Positions 1 to 5,063 of a stretch of DNA of 6,395 nt are shown piece after piece. Every line of letters begins with the position of its first letter. The stretch's first letter is position 1. A program made the translations under genes and the position numbers. The stretch spans positions 1 through 6,395 of the forward strand of contig JAJZVE010000277.1 in NCBI GenBank assembly GCA_021845835.1, in the 5' to 3' direction. The notes under the pieces were generated by a model. That model was not told where the DNA came from, did not search any database, and saw nothing but the letters and a program-made list of their open reading frames with translations. This stretch comes from Pseudomonadota bacterium (lineage in GTDB: Bacteria; Pseudomonadota; Alphaproteobacteria; Acetobacterales; Acetobacteraceae).

Positions 1-19
1 CGGTTTTAGGAGAAATGAG

Positions 20-595
20 ATGCCTTTGGCCACGGATTTTCTCAACGCTTTCGTTGCGGCATACAACCAGGCTCGCGGACTGCACGATGACGCACAGTGG
101 CAAGAGATCTGGGGCGATTTCAGCCGGTTCTCGAATTTCATGCTTTACAATGATGATTCCGTCATCAGACGAGTCCCTCAGCGTATGAATTTGCGGCTCC
201 ATCCCGGCGAGCCCATGCGTTTCGATGCGGTTTTCACAGGTGTTGCCAATATCTGGAGCTGGTTTCCGCCTGTCGTTGTCGTTGAACACGAAAATAATCC
301 AAACGGGTTTCACAGAGAAATCCAGAAACTCTTGTCGCTGCGCGCCAAACTGAAGGTCGGCATCACCTATTTCATGATCGGGGACCGTGGTACTGCGGAT
401 AAGTTGGGCAATAACTTGGTCAGATCGATTGCAGCCTTACATAATCAAGCACAACAAAATATACCAGAAGACCCTGGTGCGGAATATCTTTTTATTTTGG
501 GGGTCGAGAATCCCGCGCGGACGCTTGAGTGGCGTGCGCTGCAATTCCATGCCGGTGCTGACGATATCGCCACGCGAACGTTCCAACCCGCGTGA
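20..595 (+). CDS. Uncharacterised protein, possibly PD-(D/E)XK nuclease-like, 3' end cut by an IS
   Basis: 191-residue protein with a good Shine-Dalgarno (AGGAGA, 8-13) before the ATG. I do not recognise a named family. The central part has a beta-strand-rich core: RFDAVF around residue 67-72 (Asp69), then VVVVEHEN at 85-92 (Glu89, Glu91), then a helix with Glu100 and Lys103, then the strand KVGITYF at 112-118. An acidic residue followed by a strand carrying ExE, then helix and strand, recalls the restriction-endonuclease-like fold. That is inference from pattern only. No signal peptide or membrane segment is visible. Base composition is clearly less GC-rich than the genes from 986 onward, so it belongs to a different segment of DNA. 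Its TGA stop coincides with the first bases of an IS3-type left end, so the natural C-terminus is probably missing. Confidence 0.7.
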   Translation: MPLATDFLNAFVAAYNQARGLHDDAQWQEIWGDFSRFSNFMLYNDDSVIRRVPQRMNLRLHPGEPMRFDAVFTGVANIWSWFPPVVVVEHENNPNGFHREIQKLLSLRAKLKVGITYFMIGDRGTADKLGNNLVRSIAALHNQAQQNIPEDPGAEYLFILGVENPARTLEWRALQFHAGADDIATRTFQPA

Positions 596-749
596 CCTGA
601 GCCCCTGAAATTCCTCTGAATTTGAGTAGAGTCCGCCCGAATAGGAGGCGGAGATGAAGGGATCGCGTTTTACCGAGGAGCAGATCATCGGGATCCTGCG
701 CGAGCAGGAGGCGGGAGCGAAGACGGCGGATGTGTGCCGCGAGCACGCT
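593..749 (+). mobile_element. IS3-family insertion sequence remnant (left end only)
   Basis: The segment opens with TGACCTGAGCCCC, which resembles the TGACCTGCCCCC-type termini of one IS3-family group, and leads after about 60 bp into an orfA start. Homology to the family is lost near base 749. The rest of orfA, all of orfB and the right end are absent, so no target-site duplication can be checked. A short inverted repeat (AAATTC 608-613 with GAATTT 618-623) lies inside the terminal region. The remnant cannot move on its own. Confidence 0.65.
654..749 (+). pseudogene. IS3-family transposase OrfA, N-terminal fragment
   Basis: The first 32 codons match the start of IS3-family OrfA, the DNA-binding part of the two-frame transposase. 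They read MKGSRFTEEQIIGILREQEA, then TADVCREHA, which is the first helices of the helix-turn-helix. A strong Shine-Dalgarno (AGGAGG, 643-648) precedes the ATG. After residue 32 the expected ATFYxWKxKYGG segment is replaced by unrelated sequence (TGGGKSAAFG). The open frame runs on to 869 only by passing through the tRNA fragment. It is a broken gene with no expected function. Confidence 0.75.
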
Positions 750-803
750 CTCACCGGCGGCGGGAAATCGGCGGCGTTTGGCGTTCGCAGTTTTATACCG
801 AAC

Positions 804-847
804 TGGCGTCCCGTACGGGATTCGAACCCGTGTTACCAACGTGAAAG
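804..847 (-). other. Left attachment site: 3' fragment of tRNA-Glu(UUC)
   Basis: Read on the minus strand this is the 3' part of a glutamate tRNA. It has the anticodon loop CUUUCAC (841-847, anticodon UUC), the stem strand GUUGG (836-840), a 4-nt variable loop UAAC, and a perfect T arm (827-831 and 815-819 around TTCGAAT). The acceptor strand ACGGGAC (808-814), discriminator G and encoded CCA (804-806) complete it. The 5' half is missing: no GUCCCGU acceptor strand occurs where it should, and the bases 5' of the loop (CCATT) no longer pair with GUUGG. Tyrosine integrases of islands and satellites often recombine in tRNA 3' ends, leaving such a direct-repeat fragment next to int. The polarity puts the element on the right, with the intact tRNA at its far end outside the window. 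Confidence 0.85.
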
Positions 848-985
848 AATGGTAACGGCCGTCCGGTAGCGTTCCGCTGGGTTCAAAGGCGCCAGAGTTT
901 CCTTGATATTCTGTCCTGGCATGTCCCGATTCGTTCGGCTATGTTCATGCCGTATAGATAGTTTGCGGCATAAGGACGCGCCACC
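848..985 (+). other. Left terminus of the integrated element, non-coding
   Basis: Between the tRNA fragment and the integrase start there is no convincing gene. An integrase arm-binding region would be expected here. The one inverted motif I see is GGCATG (918-923) with CATGCC (946-951), around the likely promoter of the integrase. Function of this repeat is unproven. Confidence 0.4.
930..958 (+). promoter_or_regulatory. Possible integrase promoter
   Basis: TATAGA at 953-958 is a reasonable -10 element, and TTCGTT at 930-935 is a poor -35 element exactly 17 bp upstream. Transcription would start around 965, leaving a leader of about 20 nt that contains the Shine-Dalgarno TAAGGA (971-976) of the integrase. 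The inverted repeat GGCATG/CATGCC overlaps this promoter and could be an operator. Weak, pattern-based call. Confidence 0.3.
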
Positions 986-2296
986 ATGCCCCGCAAGGTG
1001 AGAGATGATCGGCTGGATTCCCGCTCGGCCCGGCTTCGGCTTTCGCCCCGGCGCGAGCCTTATTTCCGCTCGATCCAGCAAGGCCACGCGATCGGGTATC
1101 GCCGGCTTGGCGGGGGCAAGGCCGGCACCTGGATAGCGCGCTACTATGACCGCGACGCGGTGCCGATGCGCCGCTATCTCGCGATCGGCTCGGCTGACGA
1201 CTTTCTCGATGCCGATGGCGTCACCACGTTTTCCTTCGCGCAGGCGCAAGAAAAGGCCCGCGCCTGGTTCGCCGAGATCGCGCGCGGCGTGCGAGTTGCC
1301 CCGCCCGAGCGGTTCACCGTCGCGGATGCCGTGCGGCATTATCTCGACGATTACACTGCGCGGGGCGGCAAGGCTCGCCGCGAGGTGGAGATCACCCTTG
1401 CCGCGCATGTTCTGCCGCGCCTGGGCAATCGGCAGGTGGCTTCGCTCACGCCCGCCGTCATCCGCGCCTGGCATCGCGATCTCGCTCTCGCCCCGGCCCG
1501 GTTGCGCGGCGGCGCGCGGCGCGTTGTCGCTGCTGACGATACCGAGGGGCGGCGGGCGCGGCGCAGCACCGCCAACAACGTCCTGACACTGCTCAAGGCG
1601 GTGCTCAACCTCGCCTATCGCGAGGGGCGCGCGGCGAGCGATGACGCCTGGCGCCGTGTGCGCCCGTTCCCGAACACGGCGGCGGCGCGCGTGCGCTACC
1701 TGACGGACGATGAGGCGCGGCGCCTGATGAACGCCTGCCCGCCTGATCTCCGCGCGCTGGTGACGGCGGCGCTGCTCACCGGCTGCCGCTATCAGGAACT
1801 TGCGCGCCTGCGGCCGGCTGATCTCGATCTCAAGGCTGGCGTGCTGACGGTGGCGATCGCCAAGGCCGGCATCGCGCGGCATGTCGTGCTCACCGATGAG
1901 GCGATTGCGTTCTTTGAGCGCCAGGCCGCCGGCAAGGCGCGCGATGCCATCCTATTGCCCCGCGCCGATGGCCAACCATGGGCGAAATCCGATCAATTCC
2001 GCCCCCTGCAAGCCGCTTGTGTCGCGGCCGGTATCGCGCCGGCGATCGGCTTTCATATCCTGCGGCACACACACGCGAGCCGCCTGGCGATGGCAGGCGC
2101 ACCGATGGCGGTGATCGCGGCCCAGCTTGGCCATGCCAGCGCCGCGATTACGGCAAAGCATTATGCGCATCTCTCGCCGGGATATGTTGCGGACACGATC
2201 CGGGCCGCTTTCCAGCCGCTCGGTATCGCTGCCGATGAGAGCGTGAAGCCATTGCGCCGCGCCAGCCGCCACGGGGGCAGCCATGGCAAAGCCTGA
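986..2296 (+). CDS. Tyrosine recombinase (site-specific integrase)
   Basis: 436-residue phage-type integrase that would catalyse strand exchange between the element and the tRNA-Glu site at 804-847. The catalytic set is complete: Arg268 in TGCRYQEL, Lys293 in the beta-hairpin IAKAGIARHV, His357 and Arg360 in HILRHTHAS, His383 in LGHASAAIT, and nucleophile Tyr393 in KHYAHL. The N-terminal 100 residues look like an arm-type DNA-binding domain, with ARYYDR around 51-56 and a second basic stretch. Residues 108-215 form the SAM-like core-binding domain, starting FTVADAVRHYLDDY. The length fits the P4-type integrase class. A Shine-Dalgarno (TAAGGA, 971-976) lies 9 nt before the ATG. It is the first gene inside the attachment site and its 3' end overlaps the next ORF by 14 bp. 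It appears intact and functional. Confidence 0.95.
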   Translation: MPRKVRDDRLDSRSARLRLSPRREPYFRSIQQGHAIGYRRLGGGKAGTWIARYYDRDAVPMRRYLAIGSADDFLDADGVTTFSFAQAQEKARAWFAEIARGVRVAPPERFTVADAVRHYLDDYTARGGKARREVEITLAAHVLPRLGNRQVASLTPAVIRAWHRDLALAPARLRGGARRVVAADDTEGRRARRSTANNVLTLLKAVLNLAYREGRAASDDAWRRVRPFPNTAAARVRYLTDDEARRLMNACPPDLRALVTAALLTGCRYQELARLRPADLDLKAGVLTVAIAKAGIARHVVLTDEAIAFFERQAAGKARDAILLPRADGQPWAKSDQFRPLQAACVAAGIAPAIGFHILRHTHASRLAMAGAPMAVIAAQLGHASAAITAKHYAHLSPGYVADTIRAAFQPLGIAADESVKPLRRASRHGGSHGKA

Positions 2297-2474
2297 TGCG
2301 GCGGATATCCCGGACCATGAGCATTGTGAGACGGATCACGCCGCCGATACCGCCCGCCTGCTCGCTGAGATCGAATTGGCCGCCAGGCGCCTGGCTGAGA
2401 TCGCCAAGGATGACGCCGAGCGGGAAGTGAATCGTCACCTTGCCATCATCGCGGCCGGGCGGCGCTGGCGATGA
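2283..2474 (+). CDS. Small hypothetical protein overlapping the integrase end
   Basis: 63-residue ORF whose ATG lies inside the last codons of the integrase (14-bp overlap, different frame), an arrangement typical of translational coupling. Composition is sensible for the genome, with GC-rich third positions. The N-terminal third is acidic and His-rich (HEHCETDHAAD). Residues 24-58 should form one amphipathic helix (LLAEIELAARRLAEIAKDDA), possibly a coiled coil. There is no HTH and no membrane segment. The Shine-Dalgarno is poor (a G-run near 2274-2278), consistent with coupling rather than independent initiation. It ends 4 bp before the convergent antitoxin gene stop. An accessory DNA-binding or recombination-directionality role is conceivable from position only. 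A spurious ORF cannot be excluded. Confidence 0.55.
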   Translation: MAKPDAADIPDHEHCETDHAADTARLLAEIELAARRLAEIAKDDAEREVNRHLAIIAAGRRWR

Positions 2475-2478
2475 TGCG

Positions 2479-2763
2479 TTACCTCTCGCCCGCAGGCGCT
2501 TCCTCGAGCCGCCCGAGCCATTGCTTGATCGCGTCATTGGCCCGCCGCTGCCAGCCCGGCCCGGTGGCTCGAAGCCGGGTGAGCACGTCATCATCAAGCC
2601 GCAAGGTGACAAGCCGCTTGGGCGAGGGGGAGGGCGGCCGGCCGCGCCGCACCAGCTTCTCGCCGTCCCGGACCTCGGCGCGCGCGAAGAAGGCTTCGGT
2701 TAATTCCGGCGCGTCATCAGGATCAATCCATGTGCCGTTGCCAGCGTTTCGCTTCCTGAGCAT
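2479..2763 (-). CDS. brnA: BrnA-family antitoxin (type II TA)
   Basis: 94-residue antitoxin paired with the upstream BrnT-like toxin. The N-terminal part carries the family signature WIDPDDAPELT (12-22) followed by EAFF, which wraps the toxin. After the GRP linker (41-43) comes a ribbon-helix-helix-type segment: strand LVTLRLDDDVL (51-61) and helix with GPGWQRRAND (68-77). This is the DNA-binding domain by which BrnA homologues repress their own operon. I chose the ATG at 2763 because TGAGG lies 7 nt upstream. The ATG two codons earlier (2769) sits only 1 nt after it. The start lies inside brnT (41-bp overlap), so the pair is translationally coupled. It points against the integrase side and converges on the small ORF ending at 2474. 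Confidence 0.88.
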   Translation of the reverse strand: MLRKRNAGNGTWIDPDDAPELTEAFFARAEVRDGEKLVRRGRPPSPSPKRLVTLRLDDDVLTRLRATGPGWQRRANDAIKQWLGRLEEAPAGER

Positions 2764-2995
2764 GGGCATACCTCATCGAAATCACTCGCCGCGCGCCAAG
2801 GCGTGGCGTCCACACGATCACCACCAGCCGATCGCCGAGATATCCCGCCGTGATGAACCGGGCTTCGCCATAATCCCGCCGATCATCCGGCGCGATGGCA
2901 TGGCGACCGGCGAACACCTTGGCGGCATCCCGGAAATCAAGACCGCGCCGGGCGAGCGTGGCGTGGCGCTTGGCCGGATCGAAGGTGATGCGCAC
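2723..2995 (-). CDS. brnT: BrnT-family ribonuclease toxin (type II TA)
   Basis: 90-residue toxin of the BrnT family (RelE-like fold), whose members cleave RNA and stop growth when their antitoxin is lost. Visible family features are FDPAK (5-9), GLDF (18-21), the AAKVF helix end (24-28), an acidic-basic EARF (44-47), a hydrophobic strand LVVIVW (57-62) and the hallmark RRVISMR (69-75) followed by E81. The frame is open to 3082, but homology starts at the GTG at 2995, giving the normal family length. No Shine-Dalgarno precedes this GTG, and a weak promoter sits so close that the transcript could be leaderless. The gene is first in the operon with brnA second, the usual order. In an integrated element it would act as a maintenance module. 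Confidence 0.87.
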   Translation of the reverse strand: MRITFDPAKRHATLARRGLDFRDAAKVFAGRHAIAPDDRRDYGEARFITAGYLGDRLVVIVWTPRLGARRVISMRYAHAQEAKRWQRHMD

Positions 2996-3001
2996 GGGGT
3001 T

Positions 3002-3030
3002 TATGTAACTACGGAAAATAGCGGCCGCAA
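3002..3030 (-). promoter_or_regulatory. Possible brnTA promoter and operator
   Basis: On the minus strand TTGCGG (3025-3030) and TACATA (3002-3007) are spaced 17 bp apart, each matching three of six consensus bases. The predicted start point falls about 7 nt past the -10, on or beside the GTG of brnT. A small palindrome, GTA-GT-TAC, overlaps the -10 and would suit binding by the BrnA antitoxin, since brnTA operons are autoregulated in studied species. Pattern-based, weak call. Confidence 0.35.
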
Positions 3031-3087
3031 GGGAGAAATCCCGCGCCGCTGAAACGAGGCCGCGCCGGCCGGCTGCCGGCATAGAGC

Positions 3088-3122
3088 GGGCCGGGTGGCG
3101 TCATCACCGCCAGCACCGGCCC
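3088..3122 (+). promoter_or_regulatory. GC-rich hairpin in the 5' leader of the 3146 gene
   Basis: GGGCCGG (3088-3094) pairs with CCGGCCC (3116-3122). Inside, TGGCG (3096-3100) pairs with CGCCA (3108-3112), leaving a 7-nt loop TCATCAC and a small internal loop. This is a 12-bp stem directly between the divergent brnTA and the downstream unknown gene. No T-run follows on either strand, so a simple intrinsic terminator is unlikely. It may shape the leader RNA or be a protein-binding site. Confidence 0.45.
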
Positions 3123-3145
3123 TGAGCAACCCAAGGAGTCACGCC

Positions 3146-3760
3146 ATGGGAAAGCCTGACCGCACACATACCGCCGCCCCGCGCAAGCGCAAGGCCAGGA
3201 TAACCGCCGACGAAGTGCGCGGCGCTTTCACATCGGCCGCGCCGGGGCTGAATCCGCCATGCGCCGAAATATGCACCGCGATCGCCCGCCTCCTGAATTT
3301 CGTTCGCGAAACCGAAGATGGCTGGCGGGCCGCTCCGTCGCCGCTCGCGACGGATTACGCCGCCGTACGAGACGCGATCCGCAAAATTTCCCAGAGCTTG
3401 CCGAGGATTCTCAAAGGATACGAATCGCAAGTCGCCTTAAATACACGACCAGCCGACGCACTCCGCGCTCTCCTGGTGGCTGCCGAGCGGGTCGCGAAAA
3501 ACTGGCCCTCTCTCGACGGCATGAGCCGAAGGACGGACCACCGCGCCAAAATCGCCAACATCGCCGAGCAGCTTTGGATTCTCGCCGCCCAGGACTGGCA
3601 GCGGGCAAACCCGGGCGTCTGCATCGGCAACCCATCGACCGGCGAAGGCCGCGCGGCGAAGGCACTGGCCGCGCTGCTCGGGTTCATCGGCTGGGGAGCC
3701 TCCCATGATGCGATCGCGAAAGTTTTTGCGCGCAAAATCAAGAAAAAAGCCGGCCGCTGA
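3146..3760 (+). CDS. Conserved-looking unknown protein of integrated elements
   Basis: 204-residue protein I cannot assign to a family. The ATG at 3146 has an excellent Shine-Dalgarno (AAGGAG, 3133-3138). The longer frame from a GTG at 3095 would start inside a stable hairpin and add low-complexity sequence, so I reject it. The first 20 residues are basic (PRKRKAR). A mostly helical body follows, then the distinctive glycine-rich motif NPSTGEGRAAKAL near residues 161-173, and a very basic C-terminal tail (ARKIKKKAGR). There is no signal peptide or membrane span. The basic ends hint at nucleic-acid binding. It stands alone between the TA pair and the HTH gene on the strand of the replication genes, a position often held by poorly described accessory or host-control genes in satellites. 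Confidence 0.8.
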   Translation: MGKPDRTHTAAPRKRKARITADEVRGAFTSAAPGLNPPCAEICTAIARLLNFVRETEDGWRAAPSPLATDYAAVRDAIRKISQSLPRILKGYESQVALNTRPADALRALLVAAERVAKNWPSLDGMSRRTDHRAKIANIAEQLWILAAQDWQRANPGVCIGNPSTGEGRAAKALAALLGFIGWGASHDAIAKVFARKIKKKAGR

Positions 3761-3803
3761 ATTAGGGACCAATCGCTTTAGGAAGTTGTCTCTAGTGGAA
3801 GAC

Positions 3804-3840
3804 CTTTGTGTCCGGCGAAAATTAGCGGCGCGCCACAAAG
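3804..3840. promoter_or_regulatory. Paired inverted heptamers, possible operator upstream of the HTH gene
   Basis: CTTTGTG (3804-3810) and its exact reverse complement CACAAAG (3834-3840) are separated by 23 bp, so their centres lie 30 bp apart, close to three helical turns. They sit in the 118-bp gap between the unknown gene and the HTH gene, just upstream of the latter. No clear sigma-70 promoter is recognisable nearby. A regulator or excisionase binding site is plausible. A chance repeat is also possible. Confidence 0.35.
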
Positions 3841-3878
3841 TTTGTTGGCGTTTGGCAACCCCATGAGGAGTTTTCCGG

Positions 3879-4106
3879 ATGGAACCTTCGCTTCGCTTTG
3901 CGATGACGATCGCCGAGGCGGTCTCCGCCTCCGGCTTGAGCCGGACCAAAATTTACGAACTCGCAACGAACGGGCGCCTCACGATACGGAAATGCGGGAA
4001 GCGTTCGCTTATCGCAACGGAAGATCTGCGCGCGCTGATCGAGAACCTACCCCAAGCGCCCATCCGCTGCCGGAGCCTGACGAAGCCGGCGGCCGATGCC
4101 GCGTAA
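3879..4106 (+). CDS. AlpA/MerR-like helix-turn-helix protein (excisionase or regulator)
   Basis: 75-residue DNA-binding protein. Residues 9-58 form the excisionase-type winged helix-turn-helix: helix 1 TIAEAVSASG, the turn and recognition helix LSRTKIYELATNGRL, then the wing strands IRKCGKRSLIATEDL and a final helix ALIENL. Proteins of this kind in P4-like elements act as AlpA regulators of int or as recombination directionality factors, so it may switch the element between integration and excision. The Shine-Dalgarno GAGGAG (3865-3870) sits 8 nt before the ATG, supporting this start. The domain itself begins at the internal Met9, so the first eight residues are an addition. It lies 70 bp upstream of the primase gene, on the same strand. 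Confidence 0.85.
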   Translation: MEPSLRFAMTIAEAVSASGLSRTKIYELATNGRLTIRKCGKRSLIATEDLRALIENLPQAPIRCRSLTKPAADAA

Positions 4107-4128
4107 CCCATTAAAACCCATAGAGAAA

Positions 4129-4159
4129 AGGCCGCTCGACGTGTCACCGTCGGCGGCCT
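4129..4159. terminator. Strong hairpin between HTH and primase genes, possible terminator or attenuator
   Basis: AGGCCGC (4129-4135) pairs with GCGGCCT (4153-4159) and CGACG (4137-4141) with CGTCG (4148-4152), giving 12 bp with one bulged T (4136) and the loop TGTCAC. On the plus strand the stem is followed by GAAGGC and A residues, not T, so it is not a classical terminator there. On the minus strand it is followed by TTTTCTC, which fits an intrinsic terminator for antisense transcription. Since it lies about 16 bp before the primase ATG, it could also modulate expression of the replication genes. Confidence 0.5.
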
Positions 4160-4175
4160 GAAGGCAAAAAATGCG

Positions 4176-5063
4176 ATGACATTTTCATACCCCACCGCCG
4201 CTCCGACCGCAAATGAAATCGCGCAACGCCTCGGCCTGCACCGCGCCGGCCGTGGTTGGCGAGGCAGATGTCCAATATGTAAATATAAACAGTCGGTTGT
4301 GCTTGACGTGAAGGACGGCCGGCCGGTCATTTGGTGCGCAAGTTGCAACGATAGCGCCGGCCTTGCCGCCGCCTTGCGTGCCGCCGCCGGTGGCGTGCTG
4401 CCAGCGCATCGACCCGAGCGCCTCCCGCGTCTCGATCGCGCCGATCCCGCGTCCCGCATCGCGCGCGCCGAGGCGATCTGGCGTGGCGCCTCGCCGATCG
4501 AGCCCGGCTCGCCGGCGGGCAAGTATTGGGAAATGCGCCGCATCGCGAACGTTGCATCATCGCCCGCGCTTCGCTGGCGTTCGGACGTGCCGCACCCGAG
4601 CGGCGGCCGACGCATCGCGCTGATCGCCGCGATCACCGGCGCGGATGGCGATTTTGTAGGTATTCAAAGAATTTTCCTGAAACTTGACGGCGCGAAAGCC
4701 GATGTTGAGCCGGTCAAAGCGAGCCTCGGGCCGATCGCCGGCGGCGCGGTCAGATTGCAAAGCACGAGCGATACGCTGGTGATCGGCGAAGGCATCGAGT
4801 CCGCCGCCGCCGCTGGTGCGCTGCTCGAGTTGCCGGCATGGTCGGCCATTTCCGCCGGAAATCTTGCGCGATCGCTGATCCTGCCGCCGGGAATCCGCGC
4901 CATCGTCATCGCCGCCGATCACGACGCGCCCGGCTTGCGTGCCGCCGAGGAAGCGGGGCTTCGTTGGCGTGATGAGGGGCGCAGCGTAAGAATCATTCGC
5001 GCGGCTCGACCCGGCACGGACGCGGCCGACGTGATCGGGGGGCGGCGCCATGAGCCCTCGTGA
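4176..5063 (+). CDS. DNA primase-like protein: zinc finger plus Toprim domain
   Basis: 295-residue protein with a CHC2-like zinc finger at the N-terminus (Cys32, Cys35, Cys54, Cys57 in CPIC...CASC). The middle region (about 95-190) contains KYWEMRRI and ends before a Toprim domain with Glu205 in LVIGEGIESA and the DxD pair Asp248/Asp250 in VIAADHDAPG, plus TDAADVI near the end. The Toprim Glu and Asp residues bind metal for RNA primer synthesis. It corresponds to the primase half of P4 alpha or phage-type primase-helicases, here encoded separately from the ATPase. The Shine-Dalgarno is weak (AAGG, 4161-4164). The ATG at 4171 is out of frame. The stop overlaps the next gene by 14 bp, indicating one operon and coupled translation. 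It appears complete. Confidence 0.88.
   Translation: MTFSYPTAAPTANEIAQRLGLHRAGRGWRGRCPICKYKQSVVLDVKDGRPVIWCASCNDSAGLAAALRAAAGGVLPAHRPERLPRLDRADPASRIARAEAIWRGASPIEPGSPAGKYWEMRRIANVASSPALRWRSDVPHPSGGRRIALIAAITGADGDFVGIQRIFLKLDGAKADVEPVKASLGPIAGGAVRLQSTSDTLVIGEGIESAAAAGALLELPAWSAISAGNLARSLILPPGIRAIVIAADHDAPGLRAAEEAGLRWRDEGRSVRIIRAARPGTDAADVIGGRRHEPS

Noticed and set aside
750..869. Continuation of the OrfA frame through 869
   Set aside because: The codons after 749 are not transposase, and residues such as RDSNPCYQRERM are the well-known false translation of a tRNA gene.
804..878. A complete tRNA-Glu gene
   Set aside because: No 5' acceptor strand, D arm or paired anticodon stem exists upstream of the loop. 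Only the 3' part is present.
833..1882. 349-codon open frame on the minus strand opposite the integrase
   Set aside because: It is antisense to a complete integrase with all catalytic residues, has arginine- and alanine-rich composition typical of GC-rich shadow frames, and starts inside the tRNA fragment side.
2471..3052. 193-codon plus-strand open frame covering the TA pair
   Set aside because: The opposite strand encodes recognisable BrnA and BrnT. This frame has no recognisable motif.
3064..3080. GCCGGC-rich palindromic stretch
   Set aside because: Short GGCC/CCGG palindromes recur throughout this GC-rich window. There is no specific signal beyond composition.
3095..3145. GTG at 3095 as start of the unknown gene
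   Set aside because: It lies within a stable hairpin, lacks a ribosome site, and the ATG at 3146 has AAGGAG at ideal spacing.
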